A stretch of DNA of 64,000 nt from Cycas panzhihuaensis (GCA_023213395.1 CM041465.1:212233741-212297740), one strand, 5' to 3'; positions 49,631 to 62,259 are shown, counted from the stretch's first letter. The notes: generated by a model not told the origin, from the letters alone. Program-made: numbers and translations.

Positions 49631-49775
49631 ATTAATATAGGATAATATAGCCTCGATAATCTGGTGTAGGATAATGTGGTATGGGTCAATGTGATATAGG
49701 ATAATGTGATGATGGACAATATGTTGTGGGATAATCTAATATGAAACAATATGGTGCAAGATAATGTAATGTAGG
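49631..49775. repeat. 15-bp minisatellite, about 9-10 copies
   Basis: Degenerate tandem repeat with consensus close to GTGRTATGGGAYAAT. Units can be read off at 49661, 49676, 49691, 49706, 49721, 49736 and 49751 with exact 15-base spacing; the first two at 49631 and 49647 are slightly irregular. Because 15 is a multiple of three, the minus strand gives a frame (49618-49842) of five-residue repeats such as LSYIT and LSYTR. I regard that frame as a by-product. Confidence 0.85.
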
Positions 49776-52260
49776 AGAGACTGACATGAGACCATATATA
49801 TAGGATTTTATATTTTTCAAGTGTGGTAATAAGTAGGTGCACTCACACCCATAATTACAAAATCTCAAGGATTAATATAAAAGTGAATATGGGTCAAAAA
49901 CCTCCACTTATAAAATCTAGGGAAATCTAAACAAGTGTCTTTGTAGGTTCAAAAATAATCAAATGAATGTCACTCCTCATTCCTTCTAATGCAAAATCTA
50001 AAGGAAAAAAGTAAGAAAGTTCATCAATTACTTATTCCTACCCACACAAACTCCAAATATACTGACATATATTAACATAGCAAATAAAATCATGCCACAT
50101 TAACAATGCCCACATGACCACTAATAAATTAATGCATATGATAGAAAAGGGCCTAAAATAGAATTTTCAAAGTTACTTATGCATTGTAAGTATAATAGAA
50201 GAACATTGAATAAACTAGATTTTTTAGAGCCTTCATCCATGGCATGATTTTTGCAACAACTCTAACTTGAAGCAACAAAAACACATACATCTATTACATG
50301 TCAAGTAGATTCTTCAACATATTTACCTTGTCATAATACAACGGTTATAATAATGGCACCAAATTTCTTAAAATTAGTAAAATAATTATAAATGAAGGAG
50401 CTTTAAAAGGATAACAATATGAAGTAGAAGGGATTTTTTTTGTTGGGGGTTACTATTAGAGAGAGTTATAGGGTCTATGGCTATATTTTTTTCATTCCTT
50501 GAATCCTTCTTTTCTCTTTATTTTTCTTGCTCTTCTTCTTCATATGTATTTATCTATGCACATATCTTGGGAGAGATTGTATCTTTACTGAAAGAGGATT
50601 TACATGAAATTGACTCTTTAAACCTAGGAACTCTTTAATAAGCACATTTATCTACAAAAAATCTAAAGGTCATTGTGGCTTTATCAATTTGTATCAAAAC
50701 ATTTTATTGGGTATCACTTCTACCCTTAAGCATTCTATTGTATTCAAACTATATTATTATTATAATGGAAGTATCTTGATATTTGGTTGTTTTCCTTAAT
50801 CCATGAAGAATATTATCTAATGGTTTGATGACAAACAATGTATTTCATTAATTGGGATATATATCTTACATATTGTCTATTGTTTTTCAAAGACCATTTC
50901 ATATTTTCCTTTGCATCTATAGTTAAGAGTTGTACAAATATATGTTAGGGCTTTCTAACTATAGTTTTGCATTTAACCTTAGATTATCAAACAAAAATAC
51001 AAAACATGTATTACAATGTTATATGTTGGTGCTAATAAGGGATTTATTAAGAGGTTAATAGTTGTGATTAGGAACAAGGTCCCTCATTATCTTACTAAAG
51101 GTCTTTATCTATTGGTTTAGACTAGGTAAGTCAGAACATTAATGTAGTTATTTTGATAGACATAAAAGAGGAAGAGGTTGAGCTCATTCCTTTTTATTCT
51201 TTCTTTTATTTAGAGTTTTATTTTCATTTCTTTTTTCTTTTATTTATATCCTCATTTTCTCTTTTTATCTTTTCCTTTTATTTTCTAAAATATTTCCTTC
51301 ATAACTCTACTAATGGTCATTTACTTTTTGGCTTTGTATATCATGTGCATTATGAACTATACAAGCCAAGATGAATGTGTTATAGAGTTAGATATTCTAT
51401 GGTTGTCTCTCTATTATCTATGCTTAATTATTGAACACATAGACCAAACCTTATTATAGTTAAACTAGGGCGTATAATAATAAAGAGTAATAGTTACCTT
51501 GTATGAGTAATAAGTTGCAAGGATTAAGTACATTTTGATGGTAAGACATGCTAGGGAAATAAATTGCAAGGCCTAGTAAAATGTATTTGAGTCTGTAACT
51601 CCTATCAAGAGGTGTTAGCCTTGGTGAGTATGCCATAAGAAAAAGACTAAGCTTATATGATATTAAAGGCTAACTTCCTTTTAGGAATATTAAAATATAT
51701 ATATTTATAGGAGGTCTTATCCTAATTTGTAGGTAATCTTGGATTAATTTCTTTGTTCTCCTTTGAGGAAGATACACCAATGGAGGACCCCTTACCTCAA
51801 AGATGGAAGTTATAGGCTTAGTGTCATTCTCTAATTATTATTTATTTAATTTCCTTATTTGTTCAATGTGTATAATAACTTTTCATATTTTATTTCAATT
51901 ATTCTATTATGTTAGGTACTTATTTGTCTTCTATACTACTGTAATATTTTATTCTAAAATTTAAGACATAATTAGGTCACTAAAAGACAACCTTGTAATA
52001 GGTAGAAATAAGATGCAATAATAAGTAGAGAAGCAATAAATTAAATATCATGTATCATTTAGTATAACTTATCTCAATTTACATGATATACATGATATTT
52101 TTATTGACTTTCATTTCACCCTCTATGAATGACTGGATCTTCTATTATAATCATTATCTAGAATATTGTCCAAGTTATGGTTCCTTTGAACCCATTTAGG
52201 AAATCTTTATGGTGGAGGTTGAGAGGAGGCTCCCTTCCCACTTGGTATGCCAATGCTCTG
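49776..52260. other. unassigned AT-rich DNA
   Basis: No recognised domain. A TTT/TTC-rich stretch (51180-51300) gives a Phe-rich plus frame (51153-51374) that looks like low complexity. A segment near 51780-51815 (CCTTACCTCAAAGATGG) resembles part of the LTR at 58616-59110, so an old LTR piece is possible. A decayed primer-like TTTGTATCAAAAC lies near 50689. Confidence 0.4.
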
Positions 52261-52269
52261 TTTTGAATC

Positions 52270-53252
52270 CTATACAAGTCCCACATATATGGACCTAGTT
52301 TTTGAATTAAGGTTTATCATAACACCTTTTTCTTTGTCTTGAATATAATTAAAATGATAACAATTATTTTCTTTGAATATAATATCCTTGCTCGTGATGA
52401 CTTTTAGTGCTTTGGGATCATACACTTCATAAGATTTGGAAATATCATTGTAGCTAATAAATATACATTTGATGCTCTTATTATATAGCTTGCTTCTCTT
52501 TTGTTTAGGGACATGGATGTAAGATAGGTAACCAAAGATTTTTAAATGGTAGATACTAGGTTTATATCTAGTCCATGCTTCTTCATATATCATCCACCTA
52601 AGGGCTTTGGTGGTACACCTATTGAGTAAGTAGATAGTAGTATGGATAGATTTTGCCTAAAATTCATGTCCTAGATTCTTATCTTTTAACATACACCTTG
52701 CCATTTCAACTATGATGCGATTCTTTCACTAAACCACCCTATTTTGTTAAGGGGTGTAAGGATTGGTGAGTTGTCTCATGATGCTATGATATATGCAATA
52801 GGCATTAAACTCATTTGAAATAAACTCTCCCCCATTGTCTGATCTTAGGGAGAGTATTTTATGTCCACTTTACCTTTCCACAAAGGTTTTAAAGTTGATA
52901 AAGCATCTAAATACATCTGATTTAAACTTTAAGAAATAGAACTAAGTTTTCATTGTGTAGTCAGCAATGAATGTAAGAAAGTATTTAGCATTTGCTAGTG
53001 AAGGAACATCCATAGGGCTACCAAGATCCATATAGATTAGATGGAGTGGTCCTTTTACTCTATAACTACCATTAGGAAAACATTCTCTATGATGTTTTCT
53101 AGGAGACAACCTTCATAAATATCTTTGTCCACTTCAATATGAGGTAGACCATCAATCATATCCATTTTCTTTATGAGTGCTAAACTATTATAATTTAGGT
53201 GGGTAAATATTTTATGCCACATATCATTATCAAGCTTGATTGTAGTTTTCAA
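52270..53252 (-). pseudogene. Ty1/copia integrase region, broken
   Basis: Minus-strand pol segment. The pre-integrase zinc-binding part (53252-53055) reads MWHKIFTHLNYNSLALIKKM and EGCLLEN, with His and Cys positions as in copia. The integrase core follows: LRSDNGGEFISNEFN near 52850-52800 with the second catalytic Asp, then TNPYTP and EMARCMLKDKNLG near 52710-52675. The later part (52593-52270) is open for 107 codons: FGYLSYIHVPKQKRSKLYNK and KCIFISYNDISKSYEVYDP, a strong copia signature. The frame stops at 52270 and no reverse transcriptase or RNase H follows to the left, so the element is truncated at its 3' side. Confidence 0.82.
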
Positions 53253-53654
53253 GCATAGTCATGTGATGGGGTAAGAACAAGCTTGAAGAGTCTATTTTTG
53301 GTCATTTTTCCTTTGGCAACTACCACCTTATTCTTTCTCTTATCCTTAATGGTACATTCACCTTTTGTCAAATATAACTTTATAGTCTTAACCCATCATT
53401 TGTTCCACTGATAAAAGATTTTACTTCAAAGCTAGAACATAAAGTACATCATCAAGATGTTGATATTCACCTAATTCTATCTTTAAGATGATGTTACCAC
53501 TTCTAATAGATTCATGTGAGGTGTCATCTCCAAATATAATGGACCTCTTTCTAGTTCTATCAATGGTTCAAAATATATCATGTTTATTGGTCATATAGGT
53601 GGAGTAATTAGAATCAATATAACAATAGTCTTCTTCTTTCTCATATGCAACAAA
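53253..53654 (-). pseudogene. Ty1/copia protease, broken
   Basis: Minus-strand remnant between gag and integrase. The active-site region reads YIDSNYSTYMT near 53590-53630, where copia elements have D-S-G, so the Gly is changed. It continues IIFGDDTSHESIRSGNI near 53510-53550, then DDVLYVLALK and LLSVEQM near 53400-53450, the usual end of the copia protease. Several stops interrupt it. In the family this enzyme cuts the Gag-Pol polyprotein inside the particle. Confidence 0.75.
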
Positions 53655-54773
53655 CTAGGATAAGAATAGTCGATCATTTTTTCTTATTTCAACAACTGTG
53701 TTGGCAATTCCCCTAGTAGATAGACCATTCTTGATGAAACACATATCTTCTATATGACCAACTTTATTGCAGAAAGAACAATGAATTGGATCCTTTTCTC
53801 TATAGCTAAGACTCCTACTTTGAGAATTGGTCGTATCAATAGTGAATGGTCTTCCTCTTTCCAAATATAGAGCTTAATCATCCCTTTGTCTATTATTAGG
53901 ATAATTGAAGTTGATCCTTTGAGAGTTCATATGGCCTTGACAATTGTGGTAACATTGGTTTACCTTATGGTACCTTTCTTGACTTTGATATATGATATGA
54001 CCATGATTTCTTTAGTTTGGTCCTTGATTTCTTAGATGTGGAGCTTGATATCTAGCTTGTCATTCTTGATATACTTCTTGTCTAGGATGTCTTTCTCTCC
54101 CCCTTAGGATTTAATCCCTAGATTTTAAAATTTTAACTTATGAGTTTGATTTGATCCTAGCTTTGGTGGCAAATGCATGCTTTAGTGATTCACTTGTGTT
54201 CTTTCTCTCCTCAATTGCCATTAATATGGCACTTAATTATTTAATTTTTAAGGTACTTAGATCCTTTTAAACTTTTATATTGGTTGCCATCATTTTAAAT
54301 CTTTTTACTTCACCAACACATCTTAAAATTCTCTCATCAACCCTTTGTTTAGTTAATGTTTCACTAAGGGATCTTATATAGTTTATAAGGTCTTGAACTT
54401 TGGTTATGAATTTAGTAACTAAATCATTAGGCATCATGACCAAATTGTAAAATCTACTTCTCAAGGTTTATAGCTTAGATGAGGCTACCCCTTCATAAAT
54501 AAGTTGTAAAGTATCCTAAGCCTCCTTGCATTTAGATGCCTTACTCATCTTAGGAAATGTGTGATCCTTTAGGGCACAAAAAATCAAAGTAAGGGTCTCA
54601 TTATCCTTCTTTACATTTTTCTTGAATGCTAGTTTCTCTGGATCAGTTGTATTTAGACCTCGTTCAGTGTATCCTATCTTTACAATATCCCACATGTCTT
54701 TAGCAATTAGGATAGATCTCATCCTCTTACTCCAATTCAAGAAGTTAGATCCATCAAATTTAAGAATAATCAT
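53655..54773 (-). pseudogene. Ty1/copia gag with CCHC knuckle, broken
   Basis: Minus-strand Gag. The N-terminal part (54773-54516) reads FDGSNFLNWSKRMRSIL, the F-D-G-x-N-F-x-x-W pattern of copia Gag, and stays open for 85 codons. The middle part (54464-54267) has MRSRFYNLVMMPNDLVTKFI and ERILRCV. The nucleic-acid-binding knuckle is intact: CSFCNKVGHIEDMC at 53739-53780, spacing C-x2-C-x4-H-x4-C. Stops and frame changes separate the three open pieces. The start shown is the first ATG before the F-D-G motif; the true start may lie a little upstream. Confidence 0.82.
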
Positions 54774-54797
54774 GTTGCCAAACTAGCTATTATTATA

Positions 54798-54911
54798 TCT
54801 CAAATAAGGTTTTGATAAGTATCCTTCAAAGTTATAAATGTCCCAAATAAAGTTTTGATAAGTGTCCTCTAAAGTTATAGATGCCCCAAATAAAGTTTTG
54901 TTAAGTATCCT
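54798..54911. repeat. 43-bp tandem repeat, about 2.6 copies
   Basis: Two full units (54798-54840, 54841-54883) and a partial third (54884-54911) beginning CCCAAATAAAGTTTTG. It lies directly upstream of the copia gag, in its 5' untranslated region. Spacing between units is exact, so the duplication is recent relative to point mutation or has been kept even. Confidence 0.8.
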
Positions 54912-57057
54912 AGTCCCTAAGAAGGTTTCTAGGCTCTAAGTTTGTAGGTCTCCAAGGGAAGCCTTCGATTGCTATCTTATCTAATGGTGCATGTCCAAAA
55001 GTGGTAAATTAGGGACTCAATATAATAATATGTAAGAACTAAGCTCAATATAGCTTAGTACATAAGCTACAAAGAAGGTACTAGACCCCTCTGACTTATT
55101 TGTCTAACTTTACTAGTATTATGCCTAGTGATAGATTTAGCAATGATGGCTTTACCAACCAAGACACTAACCCTCTTGAGGTCTAGCCTTGGTCTTTGAA
55201 CTCTAAAATAAAAAAGGTTTTCCACCTCAACCTACCATCTAATACACTAGATAGCCAATATGAATAGGCCAAGGGTGTGTGCATGGTGGTAACTTTAGGG
55301 GTCCTACTTATTCCCCCTACAAGGCTAGAAATAAAGCACATTCTTTCAAGTAATTATCTTATTTAATATGATATATATATATATATATATAAATGCGGTC
55401 TTACTTAGCAAGGTATAATTTCTTTTTAATCAATAACTAAAAAAGAGCTTAACAATAAAAGTAAGATGTATCCTTTAAAATTAAAATCAACAAATACTCC
55501 TTTTGAATAAAGATATACAAATAAAGTAAACAAGCTTTCAATGATTCTAAATGTACCTTGATACCATAAAATTCTTTTGAATAATTTTATGCAAGGGATG
55601 AAAATTAATACACCTTTAAAAGAACCTTGATTGATCAATAAGGAGCTAAAAGAGAACCAAAATGGATCTATAATTTATTTTACTATTTAAAATGACATAT
55701 ATGAACCTTAAAAAGGTAAATACCTATGAAATTATATTATAATTATGTAATGTAATGCACCTTATTTGAGCTTTCAAGCATAATAGAGATGGTCTTAAAT
55801 CAACTTTAAAGATGTTTTACTAATGAGCCAAAAAAATAACTTGAAATATACATGAACTTGCAAAACAAACTTCCATAAGGATTCAAATAAGCCTTCAAAG
55901 AGAATGAAGTGCTTTAAATGATCTTATGTAACTAAGTGCACCTTTAAATGCAATAAAGGATACCTTGATAGATGTTTTTTATTTGTAAACTTTGATAAAG
56001 AGATAAAATAGAGTAAAATGAGCCTTCTACTCATTCCACTATATAGATGAATACACCAAGAATAAATGAAAAATAAATATGATATTATATGAGTGCTTTT
56101 CGAACTATAATAGAATGTGGGGTATGCTTTGGAAGTAAACCTGAAATATGCTTTTTTATTTGACTTTAAATGCACCTTTGAATGAATGCTTTAAGGAGGC
56201 AAAAATGACCTTAAATAAGAAGAAAATATGCTTTAAATGAGCTCTAAAATTAAGTTTATAAGCTAAATGATAAGGTAGCAGCTTTAGAATAAAGTTATAA
56301 GGAGTTTGAGTGCATTGGTTTGAAGTGTTTATTTTTAGAAAGGGCTCCTTCTCTTTAAGAGGTTGAAGTAGGGCTAAATAGTTGTAAATTTTAGTTGTGA
56401 GCCTCTAAAATAGACAAGAAATTGTCAACAATAGATTAGTAGCTCAACATCAAGTAAGTATACCAAGTTGGGATGAAAAAGTAGCTTAAAATATTTGAAA
56501 ATAAGTTAAACAAAGGTCAAAAGAAAACCTTAATCTCACCAACCTTAAAACCCTATAAAATAGTTTTAGATCTCATAAAAAATCACTTTAATGCTTAGAT
56601 AATTTAAATACCTTTCTAATAGATCTAGTCGTTTGAAAAATAGACTCCTAAAATAAAAATTATAATGAAAATAGTATAAGGACCTCTTTAGGGCATCAAA
56701 ACGAGGAGGGAGGAGTTAAGCCCCTTTGACTTAAGTCCATTGGATACCTAAATGATAAATAAAACTAATTATTAAGTAATGTAGGAGGATGACAGACACC
56801 AAGAAGCTATGAGAAGCAGTTAGTCCCCTTCAGATTGAGAAAAAACCAATGAATAACTAAATTTTTAATGAAAAAAACCTTTTGAAGACTTAAGCCAGAG
56901 GTCATATGGGTGAAATTAGTATTTGGAGGCTAAGAGGAAAGCGGGTAGACTTAAAATGATATAAAATGTACTTTAATCAAATCATATTAAGGTTTAAACT
57001 TAATCAAAATTTATTTTTTAACATGTACATCCTAGCAAAAAAATGGGCGTACCCATG
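54912..57057. other. unassigned DNA upstream of copia gag
   Basis: AT-rich, no domain. A short TA run lies at 55370-55391. A reverse-strand primer-like CCTTGATACCAT near 55557-55568 could mark the 5' end of the copia internal region, but no LTR pair was found to support it. Confidence 0.4.

Positions 57058-57139
<82 letters not shown>
57058..57139. repeat. (GA)n microsatellite, about 40 repeats
   Basis: Nearly perfect GA run on the plus strand. The frames over it (Arg-Glu plus, Ser-Leu minus) are artefacts. Confidence 0.95.
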
Positions 57140-57142
<3 letters not shown>

Positions 57143-58615
57143 CAAAATCGATAAAAATGATCATGGTTCATCCTAAAATCTAACAAGGTGGGTGCCACAG
57201 AGCTAGAAAGAGATTTGCAAAAGAAATCCAAAGAAAAATAGATCAAGAATGGACTTTTTCGATGTTAGATGGCTGTGGAGGGTGCATGGGTATTGGAATG
57301 ATGTATGACCCATAAAGAGATCAGAATCAGACTAAGATAGCTCTATTTACCTCTTAGTAGGCCTACACCTAAGTTTTGAAATTTATTTAATAAAAAATAA
57401 AAGAGAAATGACCAAATGAAAAGAGGAGAAATGGGGTTTCACTGGCCAGAGTAAGTAGTCGAGCTTTTAGGAGGTAGATCTTTGCATAGAGACAATAGAT
57501 TTTTGATCTGTCAGTTTCATTGCAAAGCTAGTTTACTAAGGATTCTAATAAGTAGTCATGTGTTAAGGTTTCATGCACTAAGGAGAGAGCACTAGCCCGT
57601 CGAAGCTCAGGAAGGAGGTAGGAACCTCAAGAAAACTAAAAAAATGATTAAATATCTTTATAAAACTTGACAAAATCATAGTATAAGAACTCCAAACATG
57701 CATTAGGTTATTTATGATAGTAATGGTTGTGAAAACTTGAAGAAACTTTGAAGATTTGAAGCTTATGGATGAAAATAATTAAATATTTCAATAAAACACT
57801 ATGAAAACTATTGAAATAAAGTTAGAAAATGAATAAATATTATACATAAACTTGTCATGAGCTCACTCTAATACCAAATGAGAGTGCAAAGGATAGAGTA
57901 TGTCATTAAACATTAATCCATAACTGAAACATTATAGTAAATCTTTAATATTTGATGGCAGTGTTAAAAAACACCAGGGTGGTACACCCAAAATATTTAT
58001 AGATTTGGGGAGGTGGTAGTCTACCTCTACCTAACCGTTAGTCCAATAATTAAAAAATAATAAATCAAAGTATAAACTTATCTTATCAGCTCAAGGATGG
58101 CTAGTGGTGGCTCGTAGATGACTAGTGGTGGCTCTTTAGTTTCTAAGATGCCTTTGCACATAGATTAAATATAATAGGCATTATTCTAACATAAAAGTGC
58201 CTTAGAGTGGTAGATGGTGGGGTATTCTCCTTAATTAAGTACTACTCTTCTAGCTACTTAGAAGGCATCGATCTTAAGCTAGAAAGGTTGTTATAGTTTT
58301 GGCAATATAAGATTGGGTTTATGCATAAGGTATCCTTTAATTTCTCAAAAGTAATATCCTACCTAATTCAAGGGTACCTTACTTTTTATGATAGGATAAA
58401 GGTCATAGGTAATGTATGTGTAGATGTAAATATTCTTGTGAAACTTCATAAACTTTATGAAGCTATGTAAATTAGTCAATATATTAAGCAAAGGGTAGTT
58501 GTTGATTGCTTAGTCTTTTCTAGGTCAATATGAATGCCCCATAAATCAATAATAAATCCCAAATATGTAATTAATTCATATTCAAAGTAAGATTTACTCT
58601 TCTTTGTTTATAATG
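57140..58615. other. unassigned DNA with primer-like site and small tandem repeat
   Basis: A minus-strand primer-like sequence TGGTATTAGAG (57876-57866) is followed on its right by TGAGAGTGC, which could be the end of a minus-strand LTR; no second copy was found. A 21-bp unit with CTAGTGGTGGCTC is repeated twice at 58096-58138. No coding domain. Confidence 0.4.
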
Positions 58616-59110
58616 TATTACATTCCCAATTTATAAAGAAGTTAATTTTAGGAGAAATAAAGAAGTTGATATTTTCATAAGAATAGTCATTACATCTCTA
58701 AATTAGATGAAGTCAGTATTTTAAGGAGAGAATTAGAAGTTGGGTCTAGAGAGAGAAAACAAGGCTATAAATAGAGGATCCTCATTCATTTATGTTCATC
58801 TTAGAGAATTTAATATTTTATGGGATTGATGATCTTACACCATTATGGCATATTGTGCTAATTAGGAAGACACCCTTACCTCAAAGAGGGTATTATTACT
58901 GTTAAACCTTTCATCTATTATTATTATATTGCTATTATGATCTCATATTATTATTGCAATTCATGATATTATTCTGTGGAAGGTTTATCTTTATTTTATA
59001 GTGGAGTTTTATTGTCATCACGTGATGCATGAATGTTGAGAATAGTATTATCTATGGATTTTTATTACAATTATTGCCATTTATATTATATGTGTATGGG
59101 CACCATAACA
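58616..59110 (+). repeat. 5' LTR of element at 58.6-62.3 kb
   Basis: 495 bp, matching 61766-62259 (494 bp) along the whole length. Starts TATTACATTCCC (the partner has TGTTACATTCC) and ends CCATAACA. A CTATAAATAGAGG box near 58765 is a good TATA candidate, conserved in the partner. One base downstream comes TGGTATCAAAGT (59112-59123), a primer-binding-site candidate. Confidence 0.85.
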
Positions 59111-59111
59111 T

Positions 59112-59123
59112 TGGTATCAAAGT
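59112..59123 (+). other. primer-binding site candidate
   Basis: TGGTATCAAAGT, ten of twelve bases as in the initiator Met-tRNA primer site, one base after the 5' LTR. The position fits a plant LTR element. Confidence 0.7.
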
Positions 59124-60329
59124 GAGGAATTTATAAGTAAAAGAAGACAAATTTAGTGGCATTATACTATGTATCAGAAACCTATGATATGATCAAACAC
59201 AATCTTGACATGTCATTTATGGGTTAAGGTGTTATGGTATTTACATGGTGATGTAGTGATTACATGGTCAATGTACTTTTACCTTGATTACTTTTATTAC
59301 AACATTACTATAGAGTTACCCAGCATCAAGGGTAAGGTTATTATCCCATCATCCTTCAAAATATTCATCCATCTCTATTGATAGAAGGGTATAGATATAC
59401 ATTTAAGGAGTACTATTTAGAAACCATACAAAGGTAAAGATACACACAATAAGTCAAATTTTTCCATTCATTTATTAAGCCACAAAAGTATAGCAAAGAA
59501 TGTTGTGGGTCATAAGATAAGTGTAGGACACGTTTAGGAGCATCACATCAAGTAGATTTTGGTAAGGTCAATGAATCATTATAGAATATTACCATTCTCA
59601 AGGCTAAAGAGGGATTATAGTAATTCTTGGGATTGAAGCACAATCATAATAGGTGACTCCAAATGTGTGAGTGTTAATCCATTTATAAAAGATAACAAAT
59701 ATATAGAATGTTGGGTAGTCAACCATCCATAAATCCTCAAAAAACTTGTAGAGCATCTCCATGATCCGCCCTTCCATTCGTAGGGTGAATCCTTATATAG
59801 AACACATAGATGCAAGTATATATAAGACTTTTACACATTTTTTCTTTCTAAGGTTTTATTTTTTTATTTAATAAAATTTAATATTTGGTTAAAGTTCACC
59901 CCCCTCAAGGTCATGTGATTACCCAATATGACTAAGGGCTAAGTTCAAAAGAAAAAGGGGCTGCCATTTTTTTTTTTTCATTTGACTTTTCAGAAGGGAC
60001 ATCTAGATGTTTTCCTTGATAACTCCTAATACAAATGCTAGAATTCAATCTGATCTAAACCATTGGAATTTTAGTTTGTAGATGATCAATTTAAATGGTT
60101 ATGTAGTGCAATACTAACCAATCTTTGATGTAGATTTTAATCATTAATGTTGCAAATCTTATTGACAAAAGAAACAAATAGAGAACCTAGAAAAGGTAGT
60201 ATAGAGGTTTCACTTAATAGGAACATTTTAGAGCATCCAAGATTTCTTCTTAGAAGGAAGCATGATGGCTACATAATAACTTCAACATGTCAACAAATAT
60301 TGTGAACTCTCACCAAATACGTAGCTTAA

Positions 60330-60680
60330 AATTTATGGACCATATGTTCAGTGATACTTAATGGGAGAAGCTCTTGATTGGTTCATTAATTAGTCAAGTA
60401 AACTAAGAGTATTTAGTAAATGGATGTGGTTTTCGATGCCATTTCCTATAACAGCTGATAAATGGGAGTAAGATAATAAAATTCAAAATAAACTAGTGCT
60501 AGAGGACTTAGAAAGTTAGCCCAAGGAGAAATATATAATAAGGAAGATGAGCATTAAGAGGACAAATCAAATCAATATTAGTTGATGCACAAGCAAAATG
60601 AAGATGCCAAAGAATTAGAGCAGGATTTAACAAAGCAAGGAGGATCCATCTAGCATTATGAGTAGCCCAAGGGAGAGTCC
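60330..60680 (+). pseudogene. possible gag remnant in LTR element
   Basis: A short stretch reading LMGEALDWFIN, then KWMWFSMPFPITADKW with stops in between, resembles the capsid part of Ty3/gypsy Gag, which often has GEA-x-x-W followed by a W-x-x-F segment. It is very weak and no knuckle follows. It could be chance. The minus frame at 60508-60690 has no domain. Confidence 0.25.
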
Positions 60681-61750
60681 ATATAAACAAACAAATCTAA
60701 CAAGGTATCTAGCATAAATCTTATGTTACATAGGCATATTTCCTTTGGTAGTTTCATCTTTCCTATTTCTTTTTCATACTCAATAGTTATAAAGAAATTG
60801 TCTCCTTCCTATCCCATAACTTTCCAAACTCTTAAACCCATTAATTCAAAATTCTTCATAGGATAAATCACAATCCCTCTTCATAATAGTAGTTTAATTC
60901 TCTACTTACATACTCCATCATCCCTTAGATACTTCCCTTAATAGAATGTTTTAATCCTTCTATTCTTCCTTTATCATATTTTATCTCCTAGTACAATGAT
61001 TAACCTTTATAAAAAATCATCTTATCTATCTCAACTTCCCACAATTCTATACCACTTGCACAATTTTTTTCCATTAAGTCCTTAATATAGTTCCACCCCT
61101 ATTTCTAAACTCTTATTAAAATCCTTTTCCCATAAAAAGTGTCTATCCCTAATCCCACATTTATCTTTTCCCTGGAATATTCTAGTGGTCTAACCAATAG
61201 TGAAATAATTCTAAACCCTATTCAAATTAATCTCTAATTATTATGTACTTGCTACTATATATCTTTTTATCCTTATTTCCTATGCTTTAAAATATATGGC
61301 TAGTCACCTCATTGAATCCTAATTCTTCCACTCCCTCTTACACTATGCAATCATTAATGCATGATCCTTATGATCAATTATTTTCTAGACTCCTAGAAGT
61401 ACATCATAACATTCCTCACAAAATCTCTCTACATTCTCACCACCTCTTATCCCTTGAACAATATCATTTAAGGATAAAATATGTAATAATAACATAGAAT
61501 CATGGCCAAGCATCATTATCATCCCATAGGTCCCATGATCACTTTTGTATAAGATGGATTATAAACAACAATAAGCCCTAGAAATAGATATCTATAGGTT
61601 CAAGTTATATGACATTTATCTCCAATAAAAGGCACTAGTTTAGATCAAATTTTATAATATAAAGGACTTAATAAGTGGAAAAATAATTGGGTAAAGCATG
61701 AAGGAGCAACTTCACATACAACTACCTATACTTTAAGGGTAAAGTATTTT

Positions 61751-61764
61751 AAGGTAAGGGGGAG
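61751..61764 (+). other. polypurine tract
   Basis: AAGGTAAGGGGGAG, purine-rich with one T, one base before the 3' LTR. In the family it primes plus-strand DNA synthesis. Confidence 0.75.
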
Positions 61765-61765
61765 T

Positions 61766-62259
61766 TGTTACATTCCTAATCTATGAAGAAGTTAGTTTTA
61801 GGAGAAATAAAGAAGTTAGTACTTTTAGGAGAATAGATGTTACATCCTTAAATTAGATGAAGAAGGTATTTTAATGAGAAAGAATTAGAAGTTGGGTCTA
61901 AAGAAAGAAAATAAGGTTATAAATAGAGGAGCCTCATTCATTTATGTTCATCTTAGAAAATTTAATATTTTATAGGACTAATGGCCTTATGCCATTAGGG
62001 CACATTGTGCCAACTAAGAGGACACCTTCATCTCAAAGAGGACATTACTATTATTGGACCTTTTATCTTTTATTATTTTATTATTATTATAATCTTATAT
62101 TATTACTATAATTTATGATATTATTCTATGGATGGTTTATCTTTATTTCATGGTGGAGTTTTATTATGATAACCTAACATATAAATGTTAAGCTAGTATT
62201 ATCTATGGATTTCTATTATGATTATTAACATTTATATTATATGTATATGGGAACTAGCA
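61766..62259 (+). repeat. 3' LTR of element at 58.6-62.3 kb
   Basis: 494 bp, starts TGTTACATTCC and ends GAACTAGCA. Matches 58616-59110 throughout, including the TATAAATAGAGG box near 61918. Differences are mainly single bases and small length changes in the ATT/TTA-rich part. Confidence 0.85.

Larger units (their letters stand above)
58616..62259 (+). mobile_element. 3.6-kb LTR element without recognisable pol
   Basis: Two LTRs of 495 and 494 bp in direct orientation, a primer site after the first and a polypurine tract (AAGGTAAGGGGGAG, 61751-61764) before the second: all the signals needed in cis. The 2.65-kb interior has no RT, integrase or protease motif. A weak gag-like stretch (LMGEALDWF near 60360-60395) is the only hint of coding. 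Flanks TAATG (58611-58615) and TAAGG (62260-62264) could be a five-base target duplication with one change. Most likely non-autonomous, mobilised by enzymes from another element. Confidence 0.75.

Noticed and set aside
49631-49775. CRISPR-like array
   Set aside because: A 15-bp contiguous tandem repeat without spacers in plant DNA; it is a minisatellite.
51153-51374. Phe-rich hydrophobic frame resembling a membrane protein
   Set aside because: Produced by a T-rich low-complexity stretch; no signal, domain or neighbouring gene supports it.
56966-57246. Arg-Glu and Ser-Leu repeat frames
   Set aside because: Both are readings of the GA microsatellite at 57058-57139.
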